This document shows, in pieces, positions 1 through 7,325 of a DNA stretch of 64,000 nt. Origin of the DNA: JANNVZ01 sp046155615 (lineage in GTDB: Bacteria; Bacteroidota; Bacteroidia; Flavobacteriales_D; Sanyastnellaceae); NCBI GenBank assembly GCA_046155615.1, contig JBJXFP010000083.1, positions 60,102-124,101 of the forward strand, given 5' to 3'. The notes under the pieces were generated by a model. The model made no database searches and was not told the DNA's origin. It was given only the letters and a program-made list of their open reading frames with translations. Made by a program: the position numbers and the translations under genes. Position 1 is the first letter of the stretch, and every line of letters starts with the position of its first letter.

Positions 1-57
1 GGTGGTGCTCGAGTTGGTAGTACGGAAAATCGAAAAGTCTTTTTGGTTCGTTCATGA
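1..57 (+). CDS. Possible 3' end of a gene entering from the left
   Basis: Frame 1 is open from the window edge to a TGA at 55-57 and ends in the residues VGSTENRKVFLVRS. Eighteen codons are too few to assign a family. It faces the converging Hsp15 gene that ends at 95. The frame could be open by chance; the base composition is compatible with coding sequence. Confidence 0.3.
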   Translation, partial: GGARVGSTENRKVFLVRS

Positions 58-94
58 TTTGGTCAAGGTTGAATTGGTGCTAATGTAAAAGACA

Positions 95-481
95 TTAAGA
101 GCTGAACAGATCGTCATCATCTATAAAGAAGTCATCCATCTGCCTTCTTTCTTTTTTGGTAGGTCTTCCGGTGCCTCGTGGTCTGTCGTGTATGAGTCGT
201 AGTTTCAATAGCTCCAGTTTTTCTTTCTCTTCTTTGCTGGTAATGTCAGTGGCAAACGTGGCTACAAGTTTTGCTCCTACCCTGCTTGTTGGTAATGCTA
301 CCACCTGCCAGGCAAAATGAATTGGTCCCTTGCGCACTTTTATTTCGTCCAGCAGTTTTACGTCTCTGCTTGCCTTTATCAGTTCATTGTTTACCCACAC
401 TTTTTCAGCTTTGCAGTTGTCGGCTGCCAGTGTTCTGGTTTTGAAGACTCTTATACACCAAAGAAATTTGTCAATGCGCAT
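95..481 (-). CDS. hslR: S4-domain RNA-binding protein, Hsp15 type
   Basis: A 128-residue protein whose first ~60 residues form an S4 RNA-binding domain (opening MRIDKFLW, then VFKTRTLA and the KVWVNN turn), followed by a basic tail with RPRGTGRPTKKERR and an acidic end. This is the Hsp15 family layout. In E. coli, Hsp15 binds free 50S subunits carrying nascent chains and rescues stalled ribosomes; that role is carried over by homology. It is divergent from the amine oxidase gene at 566. The ATG at 481 gives the normal family N-terminus. The gene symbol is by family and not proven orthology. Confidence 0.85.
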   Translation of the reverse strand: MRIDKFLWCIRVFKTRTLAADNCKAEKVWVNNELIKASRDVKLLDEIKVRKGPIHFAWQVVALPTSRVGAKLVATFATDITSKEEKEKLELLKLRLIHDRPRGTGRPTKKERRQMDDFFIDDDDLFSS

Positions 482-565
482 ACTGAAATAATGGACAGCG
501 AAGTTATGTTGATGAAATTTAGTAGGGTAAGTTTCTTAGTTTTTTGACCAACCTATTTTCACCAC

Positions 566-1936
566 ATGAACAGACGGAAATTTTTGCAACAGTCTGCTTT
601 GAGCAGTGCAGGAACACTTCTGTTGCCCTTTCTCTTTGCTGCATGCAAGAAGGCAAATTTGTTCGAGGAGAAAAAATATGAAGGCAAGGTGATGGTGATT
701 GGTGCGGGTGCTTCAGGTTTGTATTCTGCATATTTATTACACCACTATGGTGTGGATGTGCAAGTACTTGAGGCAGCAGACAAGATAGGTGGTCGTGTGA
801 GGCCACTGCAGAATTTTGCCGATTTTACCATTGAACTTGGTGCCGAGGAAGTGCATGGCGAGCGCTCACTGTGGCATGACATGATACTTGCTTCGGGTGC
901 ATCTTTTATAGAAGAAGACCTTAATGATTTGTTCTACTTCAATGGTGCATTAAAGACAAAAGAAGAAGGGGAGCAGAATACATTTTTCAACCAGATGAAT
1001 GAGCTGATAGCCACCCTGCCTGATTATGCAGGCAATGACATCAGTGCTGCTGCATGGGCTAATGGCAACGGGCTAAGTGACAACATCATGCACCTATTCA
1101 ATGCTGCGATGGGCAATGAGCAGGGCACCACTGACACACGTGTGGGCATGATCGGTCTGAGAGATGCTGATAATAGATGGACTGCGGGCAACGAAAACCT
1201 GATGGTGAAAAACAGTCACCTGCTGTCTGTTATGGAAACCACATTTTCCGGCATACTAAATAAGGTACAACTCAACACTGTAGTAACTCAGATAGATTAT
1301 ACAGCCTCGCGCATACAGATACAGGACAGCAATGGCAACATGTATGAAGCAGACAAGGTAATTGTAACCATACCACTGCCTGTGTTGAAGAGCGGTGCTG
1401 TCAGTTTCAACCCGCCATTGGAAGAGGCGCGCATAGGAGCATGGGAAAAAATAGGCATGGACAGAGGAATGAAAATCATCATCAAATTTGATGAACGCCT
1501 TTGGCCTGAGAACACGGCAAGCATTTATGGCAGTGGCTATATACCTGAATTTAGGGCAACTGGAGCAGGCGGACGTGGCACTGATAACATACTCACCGCA
1601 TTTGTATGCGGTGCAAGTGCTGATATACTCGCCACACTTTCTGAAGAGGCTTTGATTGAACAAGTGCTCTCTGAGGTGGATAATTTGTTTGAAGATGCAT
1701 CAACGCATTATGTGGATCACTACATACAGGATTGGGGAGCTGAACCTTTTGCAGGTGGTGCTTATTCTTATGGCAAGCCGGGAAGTGGCAATGCACGTGA
1801 ATTGATGGCTGTGCCCATTCAGGAAAAAATCTTTTTTGCAGGAGAGGCCACACACACAGGTGGTCATCATGCTACAGTGCATGGAGCCATGGAAACAGGG
1901 CTGAGGGCAGTAAACGAAATACTCAGTGGGCAATAG
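566..1936 (+). CDS. Exported FAD-dependent amine oxidase, lipoprotein with Tat-type signal
   Basis: A 456-residue flavin amine oxidase (monoamine oxidase-like). The N-terminus has a twin-arginine motif (RRKFL, residues 3-7), a hydrophobic stretch and a lipobox ending at Cys27 (LFAAC), so it is probably folded with FAD in the cytoplasm, exported by Tat and lipid-anchored. The Rossmann motif GAGASG lies at residues 46-51, followed by the conserved GGR turn; the C-terminal FAD motif is FAGEATHTGGHH. The substrate (amine, amino acid or polyamine) cannot be told from sequence. It overlaps the next gene by 11 bp if that gene starts at its GTG. Confidence 0.85.
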   Translation: MNRRKFLQQSALSSAGTLLLPFLFAACKKANLFEEKKYEGKVMVIGAGASGLYSAYLLHHYGVDVQVLEAADKIGGRVRPLQNFADFTIELGAEEVHGERSLWHDMILASGASFIEEDLNDLFYFNGALKTKEEGEQNTFFNQMNELIATLPDYAGNDISAAAWANGNGLSDNIMHLFNAAMGNEQGTTDTRVGMIGLRDADNRWTAGNENLMVKNSHLLSVMETTFSGILNKVQLNTVVTQIDYTASRIQIQDSNGNMYEADKVIVTIPLPVLKSGAVSFNPPLEEARIGAWEKIGMDRGMKIIIKFDERLWPENTASIYGSGYIPEFRATGAGGRGTDNILTAFVCGASADILATLSEEALIEQVLSEVDNLFEDASTHYVDHYIQDWGAEPFAGGAYSYGKPGSGNARELMAVPIQEKIFFAGEATHTGGHHATVHGAMETGLRAVNEILSGQ

Positions 1937-2696
1937 AAACTTTATACACGTTGTTTGTTGCTGCGGAATCCTATTGCAATCTGCGAGGTGGAACGCACAG
2001 CCTACATTGGAGTTGAAGTATGCCTATCTGCATTCCCCTCAGTTCGATTTGGTTTTTCAAACCTTCAATACTGCCCGCCCCTGGCATGAGCATAAATTGA
2101 TACCACTTACACATGGCTATGGTGCCAATGTGGGGTGGAATTTTAAACTCAGCACCTTCAGGCAATTGCACGCTATACCTCAACTCGCATACATACGGTT
2201 CGGAACATTGGCTGAAAATGGCTTGCAGTCGAATGAGGCAGGCTTTCATGCAATCACCATAAGCACTTCATTCAGGTACCATCCGCGCGCTTTGCTTAAA
2301 GGGATTCAGACATGCGGCCCACTTGGGCCAAGGTGGTTTCTCACCACCACACCTGGTTTTTCATCATTTCTTCCATTTGCGCGTATGGATGATGAGCCGT
2401 GGCATACGAACGAAGACGAAACATACCGCCCTATTTCTACAGCATTTAATTTGAGCATGGGCACAGGTTATCATGTAAGTACTATATGGAAATTTATACT
2501 AACTGCCGAGGTTTCGTCCACATGGTACCCCAGCTTCCGGTTGCATGATTTTGCTGAGGCAGTTAACGGGCACAACATCACCTCATTGAATAATGAAATA
2601 CAAAACCTATTTCTGTTCAATGCATCACTCCGCATCACCTATGCAAAGGGTAAAACAAACTGGTGGGACCGACCGCGTGAAGGAGACAAAAGCTGA
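1926..2696 (+). CDS. Predicted exported or outer-membrane protein of unknown function
   Basis: A 256-residue ORF I do not recognise. The reading frame opens with GTG (1926), overlapping the amine oxidase by 11 bp, which suggests translational coupling. The first ~24 residues are hydrophobic and end in WNAQ, like a signal peptide. The remainder alternates aromatic and polar residues (YAYLHSPQFDLVFQTFN, then GANVGWNFKL) and ends in short strand-like segments, compatible with a small outer-membrane beta-barrel. No catalytic motif is visible. Function is unknown; the barrel idea is inference. Confidence 0.6.
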   Translation: MGNRNFIHVVCCCGILLQSARWNAQPTLELKYAYLHSPQFDLVFQTFNTARPWHEHKLIPLTHGYGANVGWNFKLSTFRQLHAIPQLAYIRFGTLAENGLQSNEAGFHAITISTSFRYHPRALLKGIQTCGPLGPRWFLTTTPGFSSFLPFARMDDEPWHTNEDETYRPISTAFNLSMGTGYHVSTIWKFILTAEVSSTWYPSFRLHDFAEAVNGHNITSLNNEIQNLFLFNASLRITYAKGKTNWWDRPREGDKS

Positions 2697-2744
2697 ATGA
2701 ATCTGTCAAGATAAAAGTTTTTTCGAATCACTATTGAGGCGGCC

Positions 2745-2779
2745 TATATTCGCGCTCCCCAAAAAAAATTTAAAGGAGG
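2745..2779 (+). promoter_or_regulatory. rpsU leader: candidate -7 box and consensus Shine-Dalgarno
   Basis: AAAGGAGGT at 2772-2780 is a nine-base match to the complement of the 16S 3' tail, 8-9 nt ahead of the rpsU ATG (2789). It is the only strong SD I saw in the window. TATATTCG (2745-2752) resembles the bacteroidete -7 element TAnnTTTG with one mismatch, with a T-rich tract about 20 nt upstream. The SD is seen directly; the promoter is a weaker inference. In Flavobacterium the ribosome normally hides its anti-SD with help from bS21, and rpsU retains a strong SD, consistent with autogenous control. Confidence 0.75.
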
Positions 2780-2788
2780 TATATAACC

Positions 2789-2983
2789 ATGTTGATTATT
2801 CCGGTAAAAGAAGGCGAAAGCATTGACAAGGCGCTGAAGAAATTCAAAAGAAAATTTGAAAAGACAGGCGTAGTAAAAGCTTTGCGTGCGCGCCAGGCGT
2901 ATCAGAAAAAAAGCGTAACGAGACGCACTGAAATCAAGAAAGCTACTTACATAGCTGGCTTGAAACGCGAAGAGTTAGCGTAA
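2789..2983 (+). CDS. rpsU: 30S ribosomal protein bS21
   Basis: A 64-residue basic protein of the bS21 family: MLIIPVKEGESIDKALKKFK at the start, then FEKTGVV and a helix rich in Arg/Lys. Length is normal for Bacteroidota. Tyr54 (KATYIAG) sits at the position reported in the Flavobacterium ribosome structure as helping to sequester the anti-Shine-Dalgarno. It heads the cluster rpsU-xerC-hpf common in the phylum and is followed by a strong intrinsic terminator. The unusually strong SD ahead of it points to translational feedback by bS21 level. Confidence 0.97.
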   Translation: MLIIPVKEGESIDKALKKFKRKFEKTGVVKALRARQAYQKKSVTRRTEIKKATYIAGLKREELA

Positions 2984-3007
2984 ACAAACGCGTGTTTACA
3001 ATATTCA

Positions 3008-3046
3008 GGGTGAAACCGGAGTTATATCTCCGGTTTCACCCTTTTT
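3008..3046 (+). terminator. Intrinsic terminator or attenuator between rpsU and xerC
   Basis: A perfect 14-bp stem (GGGTGAAACCGGAG at 3008-3021, complement at 3028-3041) with a six-base loop is followed by TTTTTG. It lies 24 nt after the rpsU stop and ends only about a dozen bases before the xerC start, so it should cut most rpsU transcripts short of xerC. Confidence 0.88.
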
Positions 3047-3052
3047 GCTTTG

Positions 3053-3940
3053 GTGCAGTTACAGCCATTCTATACATACCTCTTAACAGAAAAGCGATGC
3101 TCAGCCCATACGCTGGAAGCCTATCGCAATGATTTGGAACAATTCGAAAGATTTGCTTCCACCGTTTTCGAAGCATCACACCATAAAGACATATCCCAGT
3201 CCATGGTGCGTGCCTGGTTGGCCTCACTGATTGAGCATGGTTATGCGGTAAGTTCAGTCCACCGCAAGCTCTCATCAGTCAGGGCATTGTTTCGATTTCT
3301 ATTAAAGAACAATGAAGCCATCCAAAATCCGGCACGAGGCATTCCTAAACCCCGCAAACCGATAAGGCTGCCAGTATTTGTGGAGGAAAGTGCCATGAAG
3401 CACCTTTATGAGCCACGGGCAGCAGATGGAAAGTTCGCTGAGCTAAACACAACACTTATCATAAAACTTTTATATGAAACTGGCCTTAGACAAAGTGAAT
3501 TGCTTGGCTTGCGCGACCAGGATATTGATGCAGATATGGCCCAGTTGAAGGTAACCGGAAAGCGCAACAAGGTGAGGCTGGTGCCGATAGGCCGACCGTT
3601 GTTGCACGACATTGTCCATTATCAGCAAGCCAGAATGGAACATTTTGAATTTTTTGAAACCTCAAGCCTCCTGATTACGGATAAAGGAAAAAAAATCACA
3701 AAATCCTTTTTGTATAAAACAGTAAGAACATACCTTTCGCAGGTAACAACAGTGAGGCGAAGAAGCCCACACGTGCTGAGACACACATTTGCAACACACA
3801 TGCTGAACAACGGAGCTGACCTGAATGTGATAAAGGAAATACTTGGACACAGCAGCCTTGCAGCCACACAGGTTTACACGCACAATTCTATAGAAAAACT
3901 TAAGGGTGTACACTCCAGGTTGCACCCAAGAAATCAATAA
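3053..3940 (+). CDS. xerC: Tyrosine recombinase XerC-like
   Basis: A 295-residue tyrosine recombinase with an N-terminal SAM-like DNA-binding domain (to ~residue 95) and a catalytic domain. The catalytic set is complete, numbered from the GTG start: Arg146 (TGLRQSEL), Lys170 (GKRNK), His240 and Arg243 (HVLRHTFATH), His266 (LGHSS) and Tyr275 (TQVYTH). With XerD it should resolve chromosome dimers at dif. There is no ATG near the 5' end: the frame opens TTG (3050) then GTG (3053); GTG is preferred. It follows the rpsU terminator directly, and hpf is 27 bp downstream. XerC rather than XerD is by context. Confidence 0.88.
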   Translation: MQLQPFYTYLLTEKRCSAHTLEAYRNDLEQFERFASTVFEASHHKDISQSMVRAWLASLIEHGYAVSSVHRKLSSVRALFRFLLKNNEAIQNPARGIPKPRKPIRLPVFVEESAMKHLYEPRAADGKFAELNTTLIIKLLYETGLRQSELLGLRDQDIDADMAQLKVTGKRNKVRLVPIGRPLLHDIVHYQQARMEHFEFFETSSLLITDKGKKITKSFLYKTVRTYLSQVTTVRRRSPHVLRHTFATHMLNNGADLNVIKEILGHSSLAATQVYTHNSIEKLKGVHSRLHPRNQ

Positions 3941-3967
3941 CAGTATAACCCCAAAAAAAATCGTATC

Positions 3968-4258
3968 ATGATGCAAATTCAAGTACAGAGCATTCATTTC
4001 GATGCTGACATCAAGCTCATCAGTTTTATTGAAGAAAGAATCAAAAAGCTCAGCCAATTTCATGACCGGATAATTCGCAGCGATGTTTTTCTGCGCATTG
4101 ACAAGAGTGATGTGAATGAAAACAAGATTGCCGAAATCAAACTTTCTGTGCCTGGCAAAGACCTTTTTGCAAGCAAGCAGTGCCGCACATTCGAAGAAGC
4201 AGCAGACAATGCAGTGGAGGCATTGAGGCGACAGATAAGCAAGCACAAGGAAAAATAA
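3968..4258 (+). CDS. hpf: Ribosome hibernation promoting factor, short form
   Basis: A 96-residue HPF/YfiA family protein: MQIQVQSIHFDADIKLISFI at the start, the beta strand region with FLRIDKSD and IAEIKLSVPGKDLFA, then the C-terminal helix FEEAADNAVEALRRQI. It is the short form without the dimerisation domain. It binds the 30S decoding region in stationary phase to inactivate ribosomes. Third gene of the rpsU-xerC-hpf cluster and closed by an intrinsic terminator. Two ATG codons open the frame (3968 and 3971); either is possible. Confidence 0.92.
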   Translation: MMQIQVQSIHFDADIKLISFIEERIKKLSQFHDRIIRSDVFLRIDKSDVNENKIAEIKLSVPGKDLFASKQCRTFEEAADNAVEALRRQISKHKEK

Positions 4259-4284
4259 ATTAAGAGAATCATAATCCTTTACCG

Positions 4285-4320
4285 AAGGCCCGCTTTATAT
4301 AGTGGGCTTTCTTTTTTTTA
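4285..4320 (+). terminator. Intrinsic terminator after hpf
   Basis: Stem GCCCGC (4288-4293) with GTGGGC (4302-4307), extended by A/T pairs, an eight-base loop, then TTTCTTTTTTTT. It ends the rpsU-xerC-hpf cluster. The tRNA genes often found after hpf in this phylum are absent here. Confidence 0.85.
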
Positions 4321-4350
4321 ATTTCTTCTCGAATTTTGAATCCGCCTTCC

Positions 4351-4755
4351 ATGCAAAAAACTATTTCAATAATCGCCTGCGTTGCACTTGCTTTAGCAGT
4401 GGTTGCGGGAGCATTTGGAGCGCACAGTCTGCGCAATCTGTTGGATGAAAAACAACTGGCCACCTGGCAGACAGCAGTGCTGTATCAATTTATACACGCA
4501 CTTGGGGCGCTGCTATTGGCGAACACATCAGTTACCAGCGACAAGGCGCAAAAACTCAGGTCTGTTGCAGTTTGGCTTTTGTTGTCCGGCCTATCGCTTT
4601 TCAGCGGGTCGTTATATCTGCTTGCGGTGCGCGAACTATTGGGAATCGGAGCATCATGGCTTGGCCCCCTAACTCCGGCAGGCGGTGTCCTGTTTGTTGG
4701 AGGTTGGCTTCTTGCTGCATGGTCTTTCGTTTTGGCCAAAAGAAAAGAGCGATGA
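4351..4755 (+). CDS. DUF423 family small membrane protein
   Basis: A ~134-residue DUF423 (YgdD/TMEM256) protein with four predicted membrane helices. Conserved family segments are visible: GAFGAHSL near residue 25, WQTAVLYQFIHALGALL, SGLSLFSGSLYLLAV and GPLTPAGGVLFVGGWLLA. The frame extends upstream to a TTG at 4336, but the ATG at 4351 gives the usual family N-terminus. The biochemical role of the family is not established. Its last codons form the left arm of a terminator hairpin. Confidence 0.88.
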   Translation: MQKTISIIACVALALAVVAGAFGAHSLRNLLDEKQLATWQTAVLYQFIHALGALLLANTSVTSDKAQKLRSVAVWLLLSGLSLFSGSLYLLAVRELLGIGASWLGPLTPAGGVLFVGGWLLAAWSFVLAKRKER

Positions 4756-4773
4756 ACAACTCATCGCTCTTTT
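4743..4773. terminator. Bidirectional terminator overlapping the DUF423 stop codon
   Basis: A perfect 13-bp inverted repeat AAAAGAGCGATGA (4743-4755) / TCATCGCTCTTTT (4761-4773) with loop ACAAC. The left arm includes the final codons and stop of the DUF423 gene. The A and T ends let it act for both converging genes (DUF423 and siaC). Confidence 0.85.
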
Positions 4774-4801
4774 CAATATTATTCTCAATCAGAAATACGG
4801 T

Positions 4802-5179
4802 TCAGGCATCCAATTCTTCCACTTCAATCATTTTGAATGGTACACTGATGATGGCTTCATAATCCTCGCCTGCCTCCAGCATATCCTCATCATCCTGCTC
4901 GTAATACCAATGTATTGTGACCTTGCCGGACAAACCTTCGAGTCGTTTGAATAAATCGAGCAGGCATTTGCTGCTGCTGGTGTTAAAGTATTCCAGTTGC
5001 ACATGCACATTGGTTTCAGCAGCAGGCGACTTCGTGTATTGCTCTATCCAGTCTATCAGTGGTTTGTAGAACTCAAGTGAGTTTTCAGGAATGCTTCTTC
5101 CTTTCAGATCAATTTTACCTGAGGGGGAGAAGTTGATACCGGGAGTTTTCGTTGTTGACGCCAGATTGATTGCTTCCAT
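4802..5179 (-). CDS. siaC: SiaC family (DUF1987) regulatory phosphoprotein
   Basis: A 125-residue DUF1987/SiaC domain protein: the strand pair around GINFSPSGKIDLKGRSIPEN, helix SLEFYKPLIDWIEQY, then VQLEYFNTSSSKCLLDLFKRL. In Pseudomonas aeruginosa, SiaC is phosphorylated by kinase SiaB and dephosphorylated by phosphatase SiaA, and unphosphorylated SiaC activates the diguanylate cyclase SiaD. The threonine/serine cluster NTSSSK is where the family is phosphorylated. No siaA, siaB or siaD is adjacent, so partners must lie elsewhere or differ. A STAS protein lies 2 kb away. Ends in an acidic tail. Confidence 0.85.
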   Translation of the reverse strand: MEAINLASTTKTPGINFSPSGKIDLKGRSIPENSLEFYKPLIDWIEQYTKSPAAETNVHVQLEYFNTSSSKCLLDLFKRLEGLSGKVTIHWYYEQDDEDMLEAGEDYEAIISVPFKMIEVEELDA

Positions 5180-5329
5180 ATTTTTTTAAGCGATTGGATT
5201 ATTTCCCAATTCACTCACTATGCAAGAATGAATGTTGCATTGTCCATTCTGAACTATACCCTCAGTTAAGTTTTAACAAATGAGGCGTTTATATCTTGCC
5301 CGGCTTTAATAAGCCACAGCCATTGCCTC

Positions 5330-6073
5330 ATGTGTAGTACCGCCAATACCGAATGGTTTCATTACTGGTTCGACTCACCATATTACCACATGCTCTATCG
5401 CCATCGTGACGAACATGAGGCCGCGTTATTCCTTGGCAAATTGATGAAACACCTGCAGTTACAGCCTGGCATCAACTTATTGGATTTGGGCTGCGGTAAA
5501 GGGCGGCACAGTTTATTTCTCAATTCGATTGGATATAGGGTTACTGGAGTTGACCTTTCGAAAGAAAACATACGTCATGCGCAGGCGTTTGAGAATGAAA
5601 GTCTTCGATTCGAAATTCAGGACATGCGCGAATTGAAACTGTCTCAGAGATTCGAGTGCATACTCAATTTGTTTACAAGCTTTGGATACTTCAGTGAGGA
5701 TGCCGACAACTTAAGGGTGCTGCACGAAGTAAAGAATCACCTCACTGAGGGTGGTGTTTTTGTTATAGATTACTTCAATACCAACAACATTGTAAAGCAG
5801 GGAGTGTGCAATTTCGAATGCACCATTGATGGTGTGGAGTTTTCAATCAGAAAGCATATCGAAGTGAAAAGAGTAGTGAAGGAAATAGCCATAGCAGATG
5901 GCGATAAAAAATATTACTTTGAAGAACAGGTACAATTGCTAAATGCAACTATGTTGCACGCCCTTTTGAATGAAGCCGGACTCAAACCAACCGGCACATC
6001 AGGTAGCTATCATTTAGAGCCATTTGATGCGGAACATTCGGAGAGGCTCATCATCATCGCACGCAACGTATGA
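5330..6073 (+). CDS. Class I SAM-dependent methyltransferase
   Basis: A 247-residue methyltransferase. Motif I is LLDLGCGKGRHSL near residue 50, followed by the acidic strand end GVDLSKENI and motif IV around ILNLFTSFGYF. The N-terminus (EWFHYWFDSPYYHMLYRHRD) is characteristic of a bacteroidete subgroup with no known substrate. The stop overlaps the ZIP transporter start as ATGA (6070-6073), so the two are translationally coupled. Substrate unknown. Confidence 0.85.
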   Translation: MCSTANTEWFHYWFDSPYYHMLYRHRDEHEAALFLGKLMKHLQLQPGINLLDLGCGKGRHSLFLNSIGYRVTGVDLSKENIRHAQAFENESLRFEIQDMRELKLSQRFECILNLFTSFGYFSEDADNLRVLHEVKNHLTEGGVFVIDYFNTNNIVKQGVCNFECTIDGVEFSIRKHIEVKRVVKEIAIADGDKKYYFEEQVQLLNATMLHALLNEAGLKPTGTSGSYHLEPFDAEHSERLIIIARNV

Positions 6074-6846
6074 ATCAGGCACCAGTATTTCACGCAATCA
6101 TCCTTTTTTTGAGTGCCCTCGGGGGCGCAGTACTTTTCCTTGTTACCCAAAAGCAAACAAGCAAAGGCCTGAAGTTGCTGCTCACCTTTAGTGCTGCATA
6201 TTTGCTTGGGCTTACATTGCTTCATCTCTTTCCGGAGATGTTTGCCAGCGAGATAGAGCACGCAGGTTGGTATGTACTCGGTGGTTTTCTGCTACAAGTA
6301 GTTCTCGACTTTTTCTCGCATGGTATAGAGCATGGACATACCCACACCCACACACATGCGCACACTGGCACTAAGTTTCTGTACACTGTAATGGCATCAC
6401 TGTGGGTCCATGCCTTTATAGAGGGTATGCCATTTGGCGGAGTGTTAGAGGGTCATGCACACCACCATTCAGGTCATGAGCATGCACATGCAGGCCATGA
6501 TCACCGTGATTCATTGCTTATAGGTATTTCGTTGCACAAAGTGACAGAGGCTTTGGTGTTTACTGCATTGCTTGTGAGTGTTGGTTTGTCAAAAAAACGT
6601 GCGCTCTTCTGGCTGGTCATTTTCGCTCTTGTAGCACCGGCAGGAGCCTTTGCACACTATTATCTGGGCAATAGCGGATTGGCCAATATCTCCTCCCTCA
6701 CACCAAAGGTTACAGGTGTGCTTATAGGTATTTTGCTTCATGTTTCTACAACCATACTCTTTGAAAGTGAAGAAGGACACAGATTCAATCTGGCCAAGTT
6801 TGGAAGTATTTTGCTTGGAATCGGTATGGCAGCTGCTATTGCCTGA
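6070..6846 (+). CDS. ZIP family divalent metal transporter
   Basis: A 258-residue ZIP-family membrane protein with about eight helices. A long His-rich loop (alternating His-Thr at residues ~88-97, and a second cluster around HAHHHSGHEHAHAGHDH) would bind zinc or similar cations. The transport helix IV/V motifs HAFIEGMPFG and SLHKVTEALVF carry the conserved His and acidic residues. It likely moves zinc, iron or manganese into the cytoplasm. Overlaps the upstream methyltransferase by 4 bp. Confidence 0.9.
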   Translation: MNQAPVFHAIILFLSALGGAVLFLVTQKQTSKGLKLLLTFSAAYLLGLTLLHLFPEMFASEIEHAGWYVLGGFLLQVVLDFFSHGIEHGHTHTHTHAHTGTKFLYTVMASLWVHAFIEGMPFGGVLEGHAHHHSGHEHAHAGHDHRDSLLIGISLHKVTEALVFTALLVSVGLSKKRALFWLVIFALVAPAGAFAHYYLGNSGLANISSLTPKVTGVLIGILLHVSTTILFESEEGHRFNLAKFGSILLGIGMAAAIA

Positions 6847-6921
6847 CCGCATCAATAGTCTTGTTCACTTTGTACTGTTCGTATTGTGCTCTTGGACTCC
6901 TTCTCAGGTGCGGTATAGAAG

Positions 6922-6929
6922 TAAATTTG
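6922..6929 (+). promoter_or_regulatory. Candidate -7 element for the STAS gene
   Basis: TAAATTTG is an exact TAnnTTTG match 18 nt ahead of the STAS ATG (6948). A TTG at the best -33 distance is not evident, so this rests on the -7 box alone. Confidence 0.4.
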
Positions 6930-6947
6930 GCAAAAACCATCATCAAG

Positions 6948-7310
6948 ATGAAATTCGAAATATTAGACAAAGACAAAGTGACAGTGATAGCAACCAAAGT
7001 AGAAAAACTGGATGCCATACACGCACCTGAACTGAAAAGCGAAATTGTGTTGCTGAACAAGGAAGGCAAGAAAAACATCATCATTGACCTTAGCGAAACC
7101 CGCTATATCGACTCATCAGGCCTTAGTGCAGTGCTGGTTGCCAATCGCCTGTGTAGGGATAGCAACGGTTCGTTTGTAATGTGCGGGTTACAACCTTCAG
7201 TTCAGAAATTGATAACCATATCGCAGCTCGATCCTGTGTTGAAAATTACACCTACACAGAGTGAAGCAATAGACATGGTGTACATGGACGAGGTTGAGCG
7301 CGAACTATAA
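6948..7310 (+). CDS. STAS domain anti-sigma factor antagonist-like protein
   Basis: A 120-residue single-domain STAS protein of the SpoIIAA/RsbV type: MKFEILDKDKVTVIATKVEKL, NIIIDLSETRYIDSSGLSAVL and C-terminal helix SEAIDMVYMDE. The phosphorylatable serine of the family sits in IDSSGL. It should take part in partner switching with an HPK-type kinase. The start at 6948 matches the family; the open frame upstream is non-homologous. No kinase or PP2C phosphatase gene is adjacent. Confidence 0.88.
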   Translation: MKFEILDKDKVTVIATKVEKLDAIHAPELKSEIVLLNKEGKKNIIIDLSETRYIDSSGLSAVLVANRLCRDSNGSFVMCGLQPSVQKLITISQLDPVLKITPTQSEAIDMVYMDEVEREL

Positions 7311-7325
7311 TTCTCATTTCCACTT

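Noticed and set aside
4258..4351. tRNA genes expected after hpf in this phylum
   Set aside because: The gap is under 100 bp and contains only a terminator; no cloverleaf could be drawn.
6340..6510. CAC-rich stretch as a simple-sequence repeat
   Set aside because: It encodes the His-rich metal-binding loop expected in ZIP transporters.
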